64,000 nucleotides of DNA from Finegoldia magna ATCC 53516 (GCF_000159695.1 NZ_CM000955.1:1466524-1530523), one strand, 5' to 3'. Numbered from the stretch's first letter, positions 36,831 to 45,601 are shown. Numbers and translations: made by a program. Notes: generated by a model from the sequence alone, not told the origin.

Positions 36831-36893
36831 TGAAACTTATTTGTAACTTTTTTGTTGAATTTACTTGACATATTTTTTTTATTCTTTTAATAT
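36831..36893 (+). promoter_or_regulatory. Promoter of the NlpC/P60 gene with WalR-like direct repeats
   Basis: TTGACA (36865-36870), 17-bp spacer, TAATAT (36888-36893). Upstream are three hexamers with exact 11-bp periodicity: TGAAAC (36831), TGTAAC (36842) and TGTTGA (36853). Adjacent pairs each differ by one base from the WalR (YycF) consensus TGTWAH-N5-TGTWAH. A fourth, inverted site at 36801-36817 also has one mismatch. WalR activates cell-wall hydrolase genes in Bacillus and Staphylococcus; control here is inferred. Confidence 0.6.
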
Positions 36894-36923
36894 TATCTTA
36901 GGATGTATTAGGAGGAAGTTAAT

Positions 36924-38687
36924 ATGAACAAAAAAGGACTTGGCTTATCTATCGGATTGGCTTCAGTCATAGCTGTAGGAACTTTTGTATCGCCTTATTT
37001 AAGTTCCACAACTTTAATAGGAGACAATAATATTGAGTCGAATCAATCAAATGATTCAAAATATTCAGTTGCAATAAAAAGCAATTATGAATTGACTCCA
37101 AATGCTGAAAAAGAAGAAAAAGAGAAAGCTCTTAATGAAATAAGAAACTCACAAGTAAGAAACGTATTAAATGATTCCACAAGAACTATATCTAAAAAAC
37201 AATATAACAAATCTAAAGAAGAAATTAATTCTGAAGTAAAAGAAGTTAAAGTGAATAAACAAGAATTAAAGACTTCTGCTGAAAATAACGTTTCTACATA
37301 CAAACAAAATAGTGAAAAAGTAGATACAAAAAAAGATGAACCTAAAAAAGTAGAATTATCTACTGCAAATGTTGGGAAAATTTCAGAAGATAATAAGAAT
37401 TCAAAATCAAGCCTAAAGAAAGAAAAATCTGAAGTTGCTTCATTAACTCTTTCAAGAAATTCTGAAAATGAAGAAGAAAAGATTTATTCAAACATAACAA
37501 AATCTACGACAGGGGATTTATTTGTAAGAGAAAAAGCAGATAAAGGATCTGAAGCAATAGGTGTTTTACCAAAAGATACTAAAGTTGTTGTAAAAGACGA
37601 TGGCAATAAATCATGGGCAAAAATAAGCTATAAAAACAAAGAAGCATACGTAAGTAAAGATTTCTTGACGAATGAAAAATCAAATAAAAAAGTAGTTTCT
37701 GAAACTGAAAAACAAGTTTCAAAAAACAATCCTGAAGTTAAGAAAGTAAAATCAATTTCTGCTGAAAAGTCAGTAGATATGTGGGTAAAATCTCCAGTTT
37801 ATATAAGAAGTGAAAAATCAATTATCTCTAATAAACTAGGTGTATTAGAGAAAAACACTAAAGTACAAGGTGTAGTTGAAGATGGATGGTTTAAAACTTC
37901 TGTAAATGGAAATAATGGTTTTATTAGTATTAAATACTTGCAAAATAGTAAAGTTGAAGAAAAGCAAAATGATAAACTTCAAATTTCAGAAGCAAAGAAC
38001 AAAGAACAAGAAAATAAATCAAATTCTACAAAATTTGAAGGAACTAACTATACTGGATATGTAAAAGAATCTGTTAATGTTAGAGATAAAGACAGTATGG
38101 ATTCTAATGTTGTTTCAGTATTAGAAAAAGGTACTAAAGTTAGTGGTATCAAAGGAGAATATTGGCTAAAACTTTCTGAAGGAAGATATATTTCTGTAAA
38201 TTATATTCAAGACAGTAAAGTTGAACCAAACCAAACAAAAAACACAGAAGTTAAAGATTCTTATAAAAAAGATTCTAACTCTAAGGTTGTAAGATCTAAT
38301 GAAGGTGGTTCTGGCAGTGCTGTAGCTCAAGCAGCTTATAATTATTTGGGAGAAAGATATGTTTGGGGTTCTGCACAACCAGGAGTAGGATTTGATTGCT
38401 CTGGATTAACTAGTTATTTATATAATAAAGTTTGCGGTATTTCTCTTTATAGAAATTCAGCTGCACAATCAAATAATGGATATCCTGTAAGTAAAAGCAA
38501 TTTGAAACAAGGAGATTTGTTATTTTTTAGTACAAATGGTTCAGGAAGTATTTCTCACGTTGGGATTTATGTTGGTAATGGCAAAATGATTCATGCTTCT
38601 ACACCATCAACTGGTGTAATTATTTCAGATATTGAATCAAACTATTACTCAAATACATTTGTAACAGCAAGAAGAATCTTAAACTAA
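36924..38687 (+). CDS. Secreted NlpC/P60 peptidoglycan endopeptidase with three SH3b domains
   Basis: The 587-residue precursor has a signal peptide (NKKGLGLSIGLASVIAVGTF), a long Lys/Glu/Ser-rich linker, three bacterial SH3 domains (about 188-247, 285-343 and 375-431, each with a V.VR-type LFVREKAD, VYIRSEKS or VNVRDKDS core), and a C-terminal NlpC/P60 domain (463-587). Catalytic Cys492 is in GFDCSGLTSY and His545 in SHVGIYVGNG. It should cut stem peptides in the cell wall during growth or separation. AGGAGGA precedes the ATG. Monocistronic. Confidence 0.94.
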   Translation: MNKKGLGLSIGLASVIAVGTFVSPYLSSTTLIGDNNIESNQSNDSKYSVAIKSNYELTPNAEKEEKEKALNEIRNSQVRNVLNDSTRTISKKQYNKSKEEINSEVKEVKVNKQELKTSAENNVSTYKQNSEKVDTKKDEPKKVELSTANVGKISEDNKNSKSSLKKEKSEVASLTLSRNSENEEEKIYSNITKSTTGDLFVREKADKGSEAIGVLPKDTKVVVKDDGNKSWAKISYKNKEAYVSKDFLTNEKSNKKVVSETEKQVSKNNPEVKKVKSISAEKSVDMWVKSPVYIRSEKSIISNKLGVLEKNTKVQGVVEDGWFKTSVNGNNGFISIKYLQNSKVEEKQNDKLQISEAKNKEQENKSNSTKFEGTNYTGYVKESVNVRDKDSMDSNVVSVLEKGTKVSGIKGEYWLKLSEGRYISVNYIQDSKVEPNQTKNTEVKDSYKKDSNSKVVRSNEGGSGSAVAQAAYNYLGERYVWGSAQPGVGFDCSGLTSYLYNKVCGISLYRNSAAQSNNGYPVSKSNLKQGDLLFFSTNGSGSISHVGIYVGNGKMIHASTPSTGVIISDIESNYYSNTFVTARRILN

Positions 38688-38694
38688 AATCTTT

Positions 38695-38730
38695 AGCTAT
38701 TGGCAATTACTGCCAGTAGCTTTTTTTATT
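38695..38730 (+). terminator. Terminator after the NlpC/P60 gene
   Basis: AGCTA-T-TGGCA pairs with TGCCA-G-TAGCT (38695-38705 with 38711-38721), loop ATTAC, followed by TTTTTTTATT. Confidence 0.88.
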
Positions 38731-38786
38731 GGACGAATTGCTTGTGCATATGATATTATAGAGTATATAGATATAAGAGGCGCACT

Positions 38787-39425
38787 ATGAATTTCAATTT
38801 TTCTAAAGATAAAATTTTAATTGGTATAGCAATAATTTTTTTAGCTGGTTTTGGTTACTATAAATCTAATTCAGATAATTTGAATGACAATCAAATTCAA
38901 GCTTTAGTTGATACAAAATCAACAGAAAGCGTAAATAAGCAGTCTGAAAATAGTGCACAAAACGGCGAAGATAATTCTACTAAGATGTGTCAAATAGATG
39001 GTTGTGTAAACAAACCTGGTGTCTATCATTTTAAAAAAGATGATAGAATTAAAGATATTGTTGAATTAGCAGGTGGATTTAAACAAGATGCGGATACTAA
39101 GAGTGTAAATTTGGCGATGAAGCTAAAAGATGAGATGAAGATCTATATTCCTTCTAAATCAGAAACCTCAAAAGAACAAAACAATGATACACAAAGCTCT
39201 GATATAGTTACTATAAAAGATAGTAACTCTAGTAATCTTGTAAATATTAACACTGCTGATAGTAATAAATTGCAAACATTACCAGGTATTGGACCTTCCA
39301 AAGCTAAAAAAATAATAGAATTTAGAGAAAAAAATCAATTTAAAAAAATTGAAGAAATAAAAAATGTGGATGGAATTGGCGATAAAACTTTTGAATCATT
39401 GAAAAGTTTAATAACTATAGATTAA
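38787..39425 (+). CDS. comEA: ComEA-like helix-hairpin-helix DNA-binding protein
   Basis: ComEA is the membrane-anchored DNA receptor of competence systems. The 212-residue protein has one N-terminal membrane segment (about 8-24), an SLBB domain (CQIDGCVNKPGVYHFKKDD to MKIYIP, about 65-120) and a C-terminal helix-hairpin-helix pair (VNINTADSNKLQTLPGIGPSKA-type sequence and VDGIGDKTFESL). This is the ComEA layout. comEC and comEB are not adjacent, so uptake competence is not shown. Gene order with selD (13 bp) suggests a shared transcript. Confidence 0.85.
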   Translation: MNFNFSKDKILIGIAIIFLAGFGYYKSNSDNLNDNQIQALVDTKSTESVNKQSENSAQNGEDNSTKMCQIDGCVNKPGVYHFKKDDRIKDIVELAGGFKQDADTKSVNLAMKLKDEMKIYIPSKSETSKEQNNDTQSSDIVTIKDSNSSNLVNINTADSNKLQTLPGIGPSKAKKIIEFREKNQFKKIEEIKNVDGIGDKTFESLKSLITID

Positions 39426-39438
39426 AGGAGATATAAAA

Positions 39439-40503
39439 ATGTTAGACAAAAAGTACAAAACAATTAAACCAGAAGATGTCAAATTAACTGAGTTTACTCA
39501 AACAGCTGGATGTGCAGCAAAGATAGGACCTGGTAAATTAGCTGAGGTATTAAGTCACCTTGAAAAAGTAAATGACGATAATCTTGTAGTAGGATTAGAT
39601 ACAAGCGATGATTGTGCTGTTTATAAAGTAAGAGATGATTTATGTTTAATTCAATCTTTAGACTTCTTTACACCGGTTGTTAATGACCCATATACATTTG
39701 GTCAAGTAGCTGCGGCAAACTCTTTAAGTGATTTATATGCCATGGGTTCAGATCCATTGTTAGCTTTAAATATTGTTTGTTTTTCTGATTGTATGAATCA
39801 AGATATTTTAGTTGAAATCCTAAAGGGTGGTGCTGATAAGGCTAAAGAAGCAGGATGTCTGTTAGTTGGTGGTCATACAATTCAAGATGATGAACCTAAA
39901 TATGGATTGTCTGTGACAGGAATAAACCATCCTGATAAAGTTTGGGCCAACTCTACAGCTAAAGTAGGTGACGTAGTTGTATTAACTAAAAAATTAGGTG
40001 TAGGAATTGTAAATACTGCTATAAAAGGTGGAATGGATAATCAAAAATTATTTGATGAAGTTATCAAATCTATGTCTACATTGAATAAATACGCTAAGGA
40101 AGCATGCGATGGACTAGAAGTTCATGCCGCTACTGATGTAACAGGATTTGGTTTGTGCGGACATGCACTTGAAATGGCTAAGGGATCTGATTTAACAATA
40201 GAAATTGATTCACAAAACTTACCTATTTTCGAAGGAGTAGAAGAATTCGTTAACTTAGGATTAGTTCCAAAAGGAGCTTATGACAATAGAAACTTTATCA
40301 GAAATGATGTAAAAATCAGCAAAAATGTTAGCAGCTTCATAGATGATTTAGTATTTGATCCTCAAACATCAGGTGGATTATTAATTGCATTATCTAAGGA
40401 AGATGCTGATAAACTTGTAGAAAAACTACACGAATCTGGCCAAGTTGGAAATATAATAGGAAGAGTAAAGGAAAAAACAGATCACTTTATTGAAGTAATC
40501 TAA
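39439..40503 (+). CDS. selD: Selenide, water dikinase (selenophosphate synthetase)
   Basis: Makes selenophosphate from selenide and ATP for selenocysteine, selenouridine or selenium cofactors. The 354-residue protein has TAGCAAKIGPGKLAEVL at the N-terminus, with a TGT-encoded Cys at the active-site position that is Sec in some homologues, then GLDTSDDCAVYK, FTPVVNDPYTFGQVAAANSLSD (partly quoted), LLVGGHTIQDDEP and DVTGFGLCGHALEMA. No selA, selB, selC or ybbB is in the window, so its use here is unknown. AAAGGAG precedes the start. Confidence 0.95.
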   Translation: MLDKKYKTIKPEDVKLTEFTQTAGCAAKIGPGKLAEVLSHLEKVNDDNLVVGLDTSDDCAVYKVRDDLCLIQSLDFFTPVVNDPYTFGQVAAANSLSDLYAMGSDPLLALNIVCFSDCMNQDILVEILKGGADKAKEAGCLLVGGHTIQDDEPKYGLSVTGINHPDKVWANSTAKVGDVVVLTKKLGVGIVNTAIKGGMDNQKLFDEVIKSMSTLNKYAKEACDGLEVHAATDVTGFGLCGHALEMAKGSDLTIEIDSQNLPIFEGVEEFVNLGLVPKGAYDNRNFIRNDVKISKNVSSFIDDLVFDPQTSGGLLIALSKEDADKLVEKLHESGQVGNIIGRVKEKTDHFIEVI

Positions 40504-40511
40504 TCAATCTT

Positions 40512-41210
40512 ATGAAACTTAGAATTCTGTTAGTTTTTCCCTCTAATGTGTATAAAGATGAGATCATTTTGAATTTTTCTAATGATGAAAATTATGAAGT
40601 TTCAGAATGTTCTACAATTGAAGATGCACTTGAAAAACTAAAAAAAGGTTACTATGATTTTTTACTTAGTGATATGAATTTTTCGGATGGTACGGGCTTA
40701 GATTTCAAAAAAGAAATCAGCAAATTATATTCTATTCCGACGATTTTTGTTAGTGACGAATCAGATGATATGAAAAAAATCTTAGCGTTAGAATATGGCG
40801 CAGATGATTATGTAGTTTATCCATTTAATATGCTTGAATTGAAAGCAAGAATTAGAGCAGTTCTCAGAAGGGCAAAATCAGATTTAGTAAATGACAATAA
40901 TAAAACAAATATAATACAAATCGGTGAATTTGAATTTAATTTGATATCAAGAACTGTAAAAAGATATGGTCAAGATATAGAATTAACAGGAAGAGAATTT
41001 GAATTGTTATACGCACTTGTTTCTAATAAAGATAAGGTTCTTTCGAGAAAAGAATTGGCTGCGAAATTATGGGAAGATGCACAGTCTCATATCAGGACTG
41101 TTGATGTTCACATTAAAAGATTAAGAGAAAAAATCAAAGATAACGAATCATTAATAATTAGGACAAAATGGGGAGAAGGATATTACTTCTCATCAAATAC
41201 AAAAGTTTAA
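40512..41210 (+). CDS. Orphan OmpR-family response regulator with degenerate receiver
   Basis: The 232-residue protein has a receiver domain (1-120) and an OmpR/PhoB winged-helix domain (about 135-230: ELTGREFELLYALVSN, RTVDVHIKRLREKI, RTKWGEGYYF). The phosphoacceptor position is kept as Asp54 in LLSDMNFSDG, and Ser81 fills the Thr/Ser site. But the acidic pair after the first strand is replaced (ILLVFPSN, Phe9-Pro10) and the conserved Lys is Tyr103 (VVYPFN). It is therefore probably phosphorylation-independent. No histidine kinase is nearby; it follows selD after 8 bp. Confidence 0.9.
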   Translation: MKLRILLVFPSNVYKDEIILNFSNDENYEVSECSTIEDALEKLKKGYYDFLLSDMNFSDGTGLDFKKEISKLYSIPTIFVSDESDDMKKILALEYGADDYVVYPFNMLELKARIRAVLRRAKSDLVNDNNKTNIIQIGEFEFNLISRTVKRYGQDIELTGREFELLYALVSNKDKVLSRKELAAKLWEDAQSHIRTVDVHIKRLREKIKDNESLIIRTKWGEGYYFSSNTKV

Positions 41211-41240
41211 ACTGCTTTTAAAAAAAGCAGTTTAATTATT
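41207..41240 (+). terminator. Probable terminator after the response regulator
   Basis: TTAAACTGCTTT (41207-41218) pairs with AAAGCAGTTTAA (41224-41235). The stop codon is part of the stem. The U-tract (TTTAATTATTTAT) is weak, so read-through is possible. Confidence 0.6.
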
Positions 41241-41252
41241 TATGGAGGAAAT

Positions 41253-41837
41253 ATGTATCAAACAGATATACCAAAAAAAGAGCAATTAATGGCAAATATA
41301 ATCACAAACGTAGGAGAAATAAAAATTTGTTTGTTTGAAAATGATGCTCCAAATTGTGTGGAAAATTTTGTAACTCATGCACAAGAAGGATATTATGATG
41401 GAACTATTTTTCATAGAGTCATTAAAGATTTTATGATTCAAGGAGGAGATCCACAAGGAACAGGCTATGGCGGAGAAAGCATTTGGAAAAATCCTTTTGA
41501 AGATGAATTTTCTGATAATTTAAAAAATATAAGAGGAGCATTATCCATGGCTAATTCTGGACCAAATACTAATGGATCTCAATTTTTTATAGTTCAAAAT
41601 ACTTCAATTAGAAAAGATTATATTAAATATCTTGACGAATGTGATTTGGAAGAAGAACAAAAAGAATACTATAAAAATAATGGTGGTTGTTTTTGGTTAG
41701 ATGGAAAACATTCTGTATTTGGTCAAGTTTATAGTGGGATGGATATAGTAGATAAGATTTCTAATGTAGATACTGATTTTTCAGATAAACCGTTGGACGA
41801 TATTATAATTCAATCAATAGAAATTTCAAGGAATTAG
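41253..41837 (+). CDS. Cyclophilin-type peptidyl-prolyl isomerase
   Basis: Speeds cis-trans isomerisation of prolyl bonds. The 194-residue cytoplasmic protein (no signal peptide) has the cyclophilin core [21 protein letters not shown] with the catalytic Arg, [19 protein letters not shown] and [13 protein letters not shown] loop of about 30 residues before the HSVFG segment ([20 protein letters not shown]) is longer than in short cyclophilins but common in clostridia. GGAGGA precedes the ATG. Confidence 0.95.
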   Translation: MYQTDIPKKEQLMANIITNVGEIKICLFENDAPNCVENFVTHAQEGYYDGTIFHRVIKDFMIQGGDPQGTGYGGESIWKNPFEDEFSDNLKNIRGALSMANSGPNTNGSQFFIVQNTSIRKDYIKYLDECDLEEEQKEYYKNNGGCFWLDGKHSVFGQVYSGMDIVDKISNVDTDFSDKPLDDIIIQSIEISRN

Positions 41838-41838
41838 T

Positions 41839-42471
41839 ATGCATCAATATAGAGGAAAATTAATAGTGCATACTGGATCTATGTTTTCCGGAAAAACATC
41901 TAGTCTATGGAAAGAAGTGAATAGGTTTAAAATCGCTAAGTACAATGTAGTTGTGTTTAAACCAAAGATGGATTCCAGATATTCTAAGGAAAAAGTAGTA
42001 ACACATGATAAAAACGAAATTGAAGCAATAAATGTCGATAATATTGACGATATAGTTGAATATACAAAAACTCATGATGTAAATGTCATTGCTATAGATG
42101 AAGTGCAATTTATTAATTCAAAAGCAGATCATTTTGTAAAACAAATTAACTATCTCTTGGAAAAAGGATTTACAATTATTGCTGCTGGACTTGACATGGA
42201 CTATAAAGCCAAGCCATTCCAACTTGTTAAGGAATTGTTGCCTATATGTGATTACGTCGAAAAACACCACGCTGTGTGCGCTGTGTGTGGAAATGATGCA
42301 TGGGTAAGTTATCGTATATCAGACGATAAAAACAGAATAAAGTTGGGTGCTAGTGAGGCATATATGCCATTATGTAGAAAACACTATATTGAAAAAATGA
42401 ATGAAAAGAAGCTAACAGAACTACAAACAACATATTTAGATAAAGATAAAAAAAATAAAAACACAATTTAG
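41839..42471 (+). CDS. tdk: Thymidine kinase (type II)
   Basis: Salvages thymidine to dTMP. The 210-residue protein has the P-loop GSMFSGKTSSL (residues 13-23), the Walker B-like VIAIDEVQF, the lasso region and four zinc ligands as CAVCGNDA and later CRKHY, as in the TK1-like family. It begins one base after the cyclophilin stop with only a weak AAGGA site, so it depends on the upstream gene. Confidence 0.95.
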   Translation: MHQYRGKLIVHTGSMFSGKTSSLWKEVNRFKIAKYNVVVFKPKMDSRYSKEKVVTHDKNEIEAINVDNIDDIVEYTKTHDVNVIAIDEVQFINSKADHFVKQINYLLEKGFTIIAAGLDMDYKAKPFQLVKELLPICDYVEKHHAVCAVCGNDAWVSYRISDDKNRIKLGASEAYMPLCRKHYIEKMNEKKLTELQTTYLDKDKKNKNTI

Positions 42472-42492
42472 TATAACTAAATTGTGTTTTTT
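42457..42492. terminator. Bidirectional terminator between tdk and luxS
   Basis: An 11-bp stem ACACAATTTAG/CTAAATTGTGT (42461-42471 with 42477-42487) is flanked by AAAA and TTTTTT, so both strands have a U-tail. The tdk stop codon lies in the stem. Confidence 0.9.
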
Positions 42493-42963
42493 CTATTCTG
42501 GATAGATTAAATTTTCTGTTTTAATAGAATTTAGAACCTTCAAGTACTTATCAGAGTAGAATTTTGCCATATTTAAATTCATATCTGAATAGTTGCCGCA
42601 GTCCTTTGCTGATTGACCAGGTATATCACCTTCGTAATTGGATATGAATTCAAAGAGTTCTTTAACTAAGTCTACGATATCTTCAGATTTTCTATCTCCG
42701 GTTAAGATTAGATAAAAGCCTGTTCTACAACCCATAGGTCCAAAATAAATAACTTCATTTTCAAGTTTATTTCTTAAAAATGTAGCTCCTAAATGTTCTA
42801 TTGCGTGAACTTCTGCTGTATTCATAACAGGTTCTCTGTTAGGTGCAGTTATTCTCAAATCAAAAGTAGTTAATACTTCATTGTTTAAATAATCTTTTCT
42901 TGATACATAAATTCCAGGTAATAATTTTAAGTGATTAATTTTAAAACTTTCTATTTTATTCAT
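42493..42963 (-). CDS. luxS: S-ribosylhomocysteine lyase LuxS
   Basis: Cleaves S-ribosylhomocysteine to homocysteine and the AI-2 precursor in the activated methyl cycle. The 156-residue protein has the zinc motif AEVHAIEHLGATFLRN (HxxEH), the catalytic Cys region PMGCRTGFYLI and the third metal ligand in AKDCGNY. Its AGGAGGA site overlaps the rodA stop codon. pfs, the preceding enzyme of the cycle, is not in the window. Confidence 0.96.
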   Translation of the reverse strand: MNKIESFKINHLKLLPGIYVSRKDYLNNEVLTTFDLRITAPNREPVMNTAEVHAIEHLGATFLRNKLENEVIYFGPMGCRTGFYLILTGDRKSEDIVDLVKELFEFISNYEGDIPGQSAKDCGNYSDMNLNMAKFYSDKYLKVLNSIKTENLIYPE

Positions 42964-42971
42964 ATTTCCTC

Positions 42972-44075
42972 CTAAATGAAATTCAATGGGTCTTTTTGAA
43001 TTGATGAAGATATAATCAATCCAATTGAAATTAAGTTGATAATTTGAAATGTTCCACCATAACTAAAAAATGGTAATGGGATACCTGTTATAGGCATTAC
43101 ACCAATAGTCATTCCAATATTTTCAAATATGTGGAATAAAAACATCGCTGCAAATCCCATTGTCAATAATTTTGAGTATAAATTATCTGAGTTTTGAGCA
43201 ATAACCACACATCTATAAAGCATTAGGGCATATAATAAAATCAATATAAATCCACCGATAAATCCAAATTCTTCAACTAATACCGCAAAAATAAAATCTG
43301 TTTGCTTTTCAGGAATAAAATTATATTGACTTTGTACTCCATTTAAGAAACCTTCACCAGTCAATTTTCCTGATCCTATTGCTATTTTACCTTGAAGGGC
43401 TTGCCATCCAGTATTTGATAAATCTCTTTCAGGATGAACAAAATTTAATATTCTATCTCTTTGAAACTGATCTAGTCTCAAGTATAAAAAAGGTAAACTA
43501 ACTATGCCTAAGACAATTGCTCCTATTAAATATTTCCAATCAATTCCAGCTGTGAATAACATTACTATTATTATAAATGTATACACCATTGCTGTTCCTG
43601 CGTCTGGTTGTTTTAAAATTAGAGCTACAGGAATAAAAGCAAAAATTAGTATTTTTAATAAAGTTTTGGGGTTATTCAGGCTGTTCTTGTTAGATTCAAT
43701 AATATTTGCAAGTGAAATAATAAGAACTATCTTCATTATTTCAGAAGGTTGAAAATTTATTGGTCCAAACTTAAACCAACTTCTTGCGCCCCATTCATCA
43801 CCAACACCAAAAAATAAAACTAAAACTAGTAAAACATTGCAAATTATGTACATTGGAATGTTAAGTTTTTTTATTATGTGGTTGTCTAGTGAAATTATAA
43901 AAAAAACAACAATTATTCCTATAATTGTAGCTATTAATTGTTTTCTGAAATAATGATTTGAAAGACTTGACCCAGCGCTATATAATACTACAAGACCGTA
44001 AATAACAAGTATTAAAACACTGATAATAAGAGTTTTATCTATTTTTGATATATTTTTTTTGTTAATATTAAACAT
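42972..44075 (-). CDS. rodA: SEDS peptidoglycan polymerase RodA
   Basis: RodA-type SEDS proteins polymerise lipid II together with a class B PBP. The 367-residue membrane protein has about ten helices and the motifs LKQPDAGTAMVY (with the essential Asp), GWQALQGKIAIGSGKLTGEGF and GMTIGVMPITGIPLPFFSYGGT. The family members FtsW and SpoVE are close, but KIAIGSG and the short termini favour RodA. If the host is a coccus, it would serve peripheral wall growth. An extended -10 (TGT-TATAAT) lies upstream on the minus strand. Confidence 0.9.
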   Translation of the reverse strand: MFNINKKNISKIDKTLIISVLILVIYGLVVLYSAGSSLSNHYFRKQLIATIIGIIVVFFIISLDNHIIKKLNIPMYIICNVLLVLVLFFGVGDEWGARSWFKFGPINFQPSEIMKIVLIISLANIIESNKNSLNNPKTLLKILIFAFIPVALILKQPDAGTAMVYTFIIIVMLFTAGIDWKYLIGAIVLGIVSLPFLYLRLDQFQRDRILNFVHPERDLSNTGWQALQGKIAIGSGKLTGEGFLNGVQSQYNFIPEKQTDFIFAVLVEEFGFIGGFILILLYALMLYRCVVIAQNSDNLYSKLLTMGFAAMFLFHIFENIGMTIGVMPITGIPLPFFSYGGTFQIINLISIGLIISSSIQKDPLNFI

Positions 44076-44095
44076 GTCTCACTTCCTCATCTAGT

Positions 44096-44130
44096 ATTAT
44101 AACATATTAAATATGAAGGTGTGATATAAT
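44096..44130. promoter_or_regulatory. Divergent extended -10 promoters for rodA and nfo
   Basis: Minus strand: TATAAT at 44101-44096 preceded by TGT. Plus strand: TATAAT at 44125-44130 preceded by TGA. Neither has a good -35. The two core elements lie about 24 bp apart, close enough that the promoters may interfere. Confidence 0.6.
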
Positions 44131-44148
44131 AATGACTTGGAGGTAATT

Positions 44149-44982
44149 ATGAACAGAATAGGGTGCCATTTATCTACATCAAAAGGACTTCACAAAACTA
44201 TAGAACAATGCTTACGAATAAATGCTGACACTTTTCAATTCTTTCCTCGTAATCCAAGAGGATCTAAGTCTAGATTAATTCCTGATAAAGAAATAGAAAA
44301 ATTTTTGGAGCTTAGGAAAACCCATGATATAAATAATATTGTGTGTCATGGAGCATATACAATGAATTTATGTAGTGATAGAGAAGATTTAAGAGAATTG
44401 GCGATTCAGCTTATAAATGAAGATATGAAAAAAATTCAAGATTTGAAAATTGATAAGTACGTTCTTCATCCAGGAAGTCATAAAAATCAAGGAATTGAGA
44501 AAGGACTTAATTTGATTGTAGAAGGCTTGAATCAAATAGATGTTTCAAATGGTCAGATGATATGTATTGAAACTATGAGTGGAAAAGGTAGTGAACTTGG
44601 ATGCGATTTAAACCAAATTGCATATATTATTAGTAATGCAAGCATTCCATTATATGTTTGTATAGATACCTGCCATTTATTTAGTTCTGGAATTAGACTG
44701 AATAGTTTTGATGATTATCTTGATGAATTTGACAAGTTAATTGGTATTGAAAAAATAAAAGTAATTCATTGCAATGATTCTATGATGCCATTTGGAGCAA
44801 ATAAAGATAGACATGAAAAGTTTGGTAAGGGATTGATTGGAGAATCAGACCTTTTTAATGTAATCTTTAATAAAAGGTTAGGAGGCAGACCAATAATACT
44901 GGAAACTCCTAACAACTTAGATGGATATAAAATTGAAATTGAAGAAGTAAGGAGAAAATTTAATGAGTTACGAGAAAATTAA
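44149..44982 (+). CDS. nfo: Endonuclease IV (AP endonuclease)
   Basis: Cleaves 5' of abasic sites in base excision repair using three zinc ions. The 277-residue TIM-barrel protein shows IGCHLSTSKGL, FFPRNPRGSKSR, VCHGAYTMNLCS, YVLHPGSHKNQG, ICIETMSGKGSELG, CIDTCHLFSSG and HCNDSMMPFGANKDRHEKFGKG (partly quoted), in the order of the Nfo metal ligands. The start follows GGAGGT by 5 bases; a GTG-like start 12 bases earlier overlaps it. nth overlaps its end by 20 bp. Confidence 0.96.
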   Translation: MNRIGCHLSTSKGLHKTIEQCLRINADTFQFFPRNPRGSKSRLIPDKEIEKFLELRKTHDINNIVCHGAYTMNLCSDREDLRELAIQLINEDMKKIQDLKIDKYVLHPGSHKNQGIEKGLNLIVEGLNQIDVSNGQMICIETMSGKGSELGCDLNQIAYIISNASIPLYVCIDTCHLFSSGIRLNSFDDYLDEFDKLIGIEKIKVIHCNDSMMPFGANKDRHEKFGKGLIGESDLFNVIFNKRLGGRPIILETPNNLDGYKIEIEEVRRKFNELREN

Positions 44983-45589
44983 TAAAATTTTGGATGATTT
45001 AGATAGCTTATATCCTAATGCAAAAGCAGGGTTAGATTTTACTACTCCATTCGAATTATTAATTGCCACTATTTTATCAGCACAATGTACAGATGTTAGG
45101 GTTAACAAAGTTACATCTGTTTTATTTAAAGAACACAATACCCCAAAAACAATATTAGATTTAGGAGTAGATGGATTAGCAAAATACATCAAAAGCTGTG
45201 GACTATACAAAACAAAATCAAAAAATATCATAAATACATGTAATGTTTTATATCATGATTATGACTCAAAAGTTCCTGATAATATAGATGAATTAATGAA
45301 ATTACCAGGAGTTGGTAGAAAAACCGCAAATGTAGTTGTAAGCAATGCATTTGGAACACCTGCTATAGCTGTGGATACTCACGTTTTTAGAGTAACTAAC
45401 AGAATTGGAATTGTAAATGAAAAAGACGTATTGAGTACTGAAATGGCGTTGATGCAAGAAATACCAAGAGATAGATGGTCAAAAAGTCATCACTTATTTA
45501 TTTGGCATGGCAGAAATCTATGCAAGGCTAGAAATCCAAGATGTGAAGAATGTATATTGAATGACAGATGTAAATTTTACAACTCTTAA
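44963..45589 (+). CDS. nth: Endonuclease III
   Basis: A DNA glycosylase/AP lyase for oxidised pyrimidines. The 208-residue protein has the helix-hairpin-helix LPGVGRKTANVV with the catalytic Lys, the catalytic Asp in AVDTHVFRV and the [4Fe-4S] ligands C-x6-C-x2-C-x5-C in LCKARNPRCEECILNDRCKF. AAGGAGA inside nfo precedes the ATG. Together with nfo it makes a two-gene base-excision-repair operon. Confidence 0.97.
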   Translation: MSYEKINKILDDLDSLYPNAKAGLDFTTPFELLIATILSAQCTDVRVNKVTSVLFKEHNTPKTILDLGVDGLAKYIKSCGLYKTKSKNIINTCNVLYHDYDSKVPDNIDELMKLPGVGRKTANVVVSNAFGTPAIAVDTHVFRVTNRIGIVNEKDVLSTEMALMQEIPRDRWSKSHHLFIWHGRNLCKARNPRCEECILNDRCKFYNS

Positions 45590-45601
45590 TTAAAAAAACT
45601 A

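Noticed and set aside
36924..38250. Internal tandem DNA repeats in the NlpC/P60 gene
   Set aside because: The repeated units are diverged SH3b protein domains, not recent nucleotide repeats.
39511..39537. Possible selenocysteine codon in selD
   Set aside because: The active-site codon is TGT (Cys), not TGA, so no recoding is needed.
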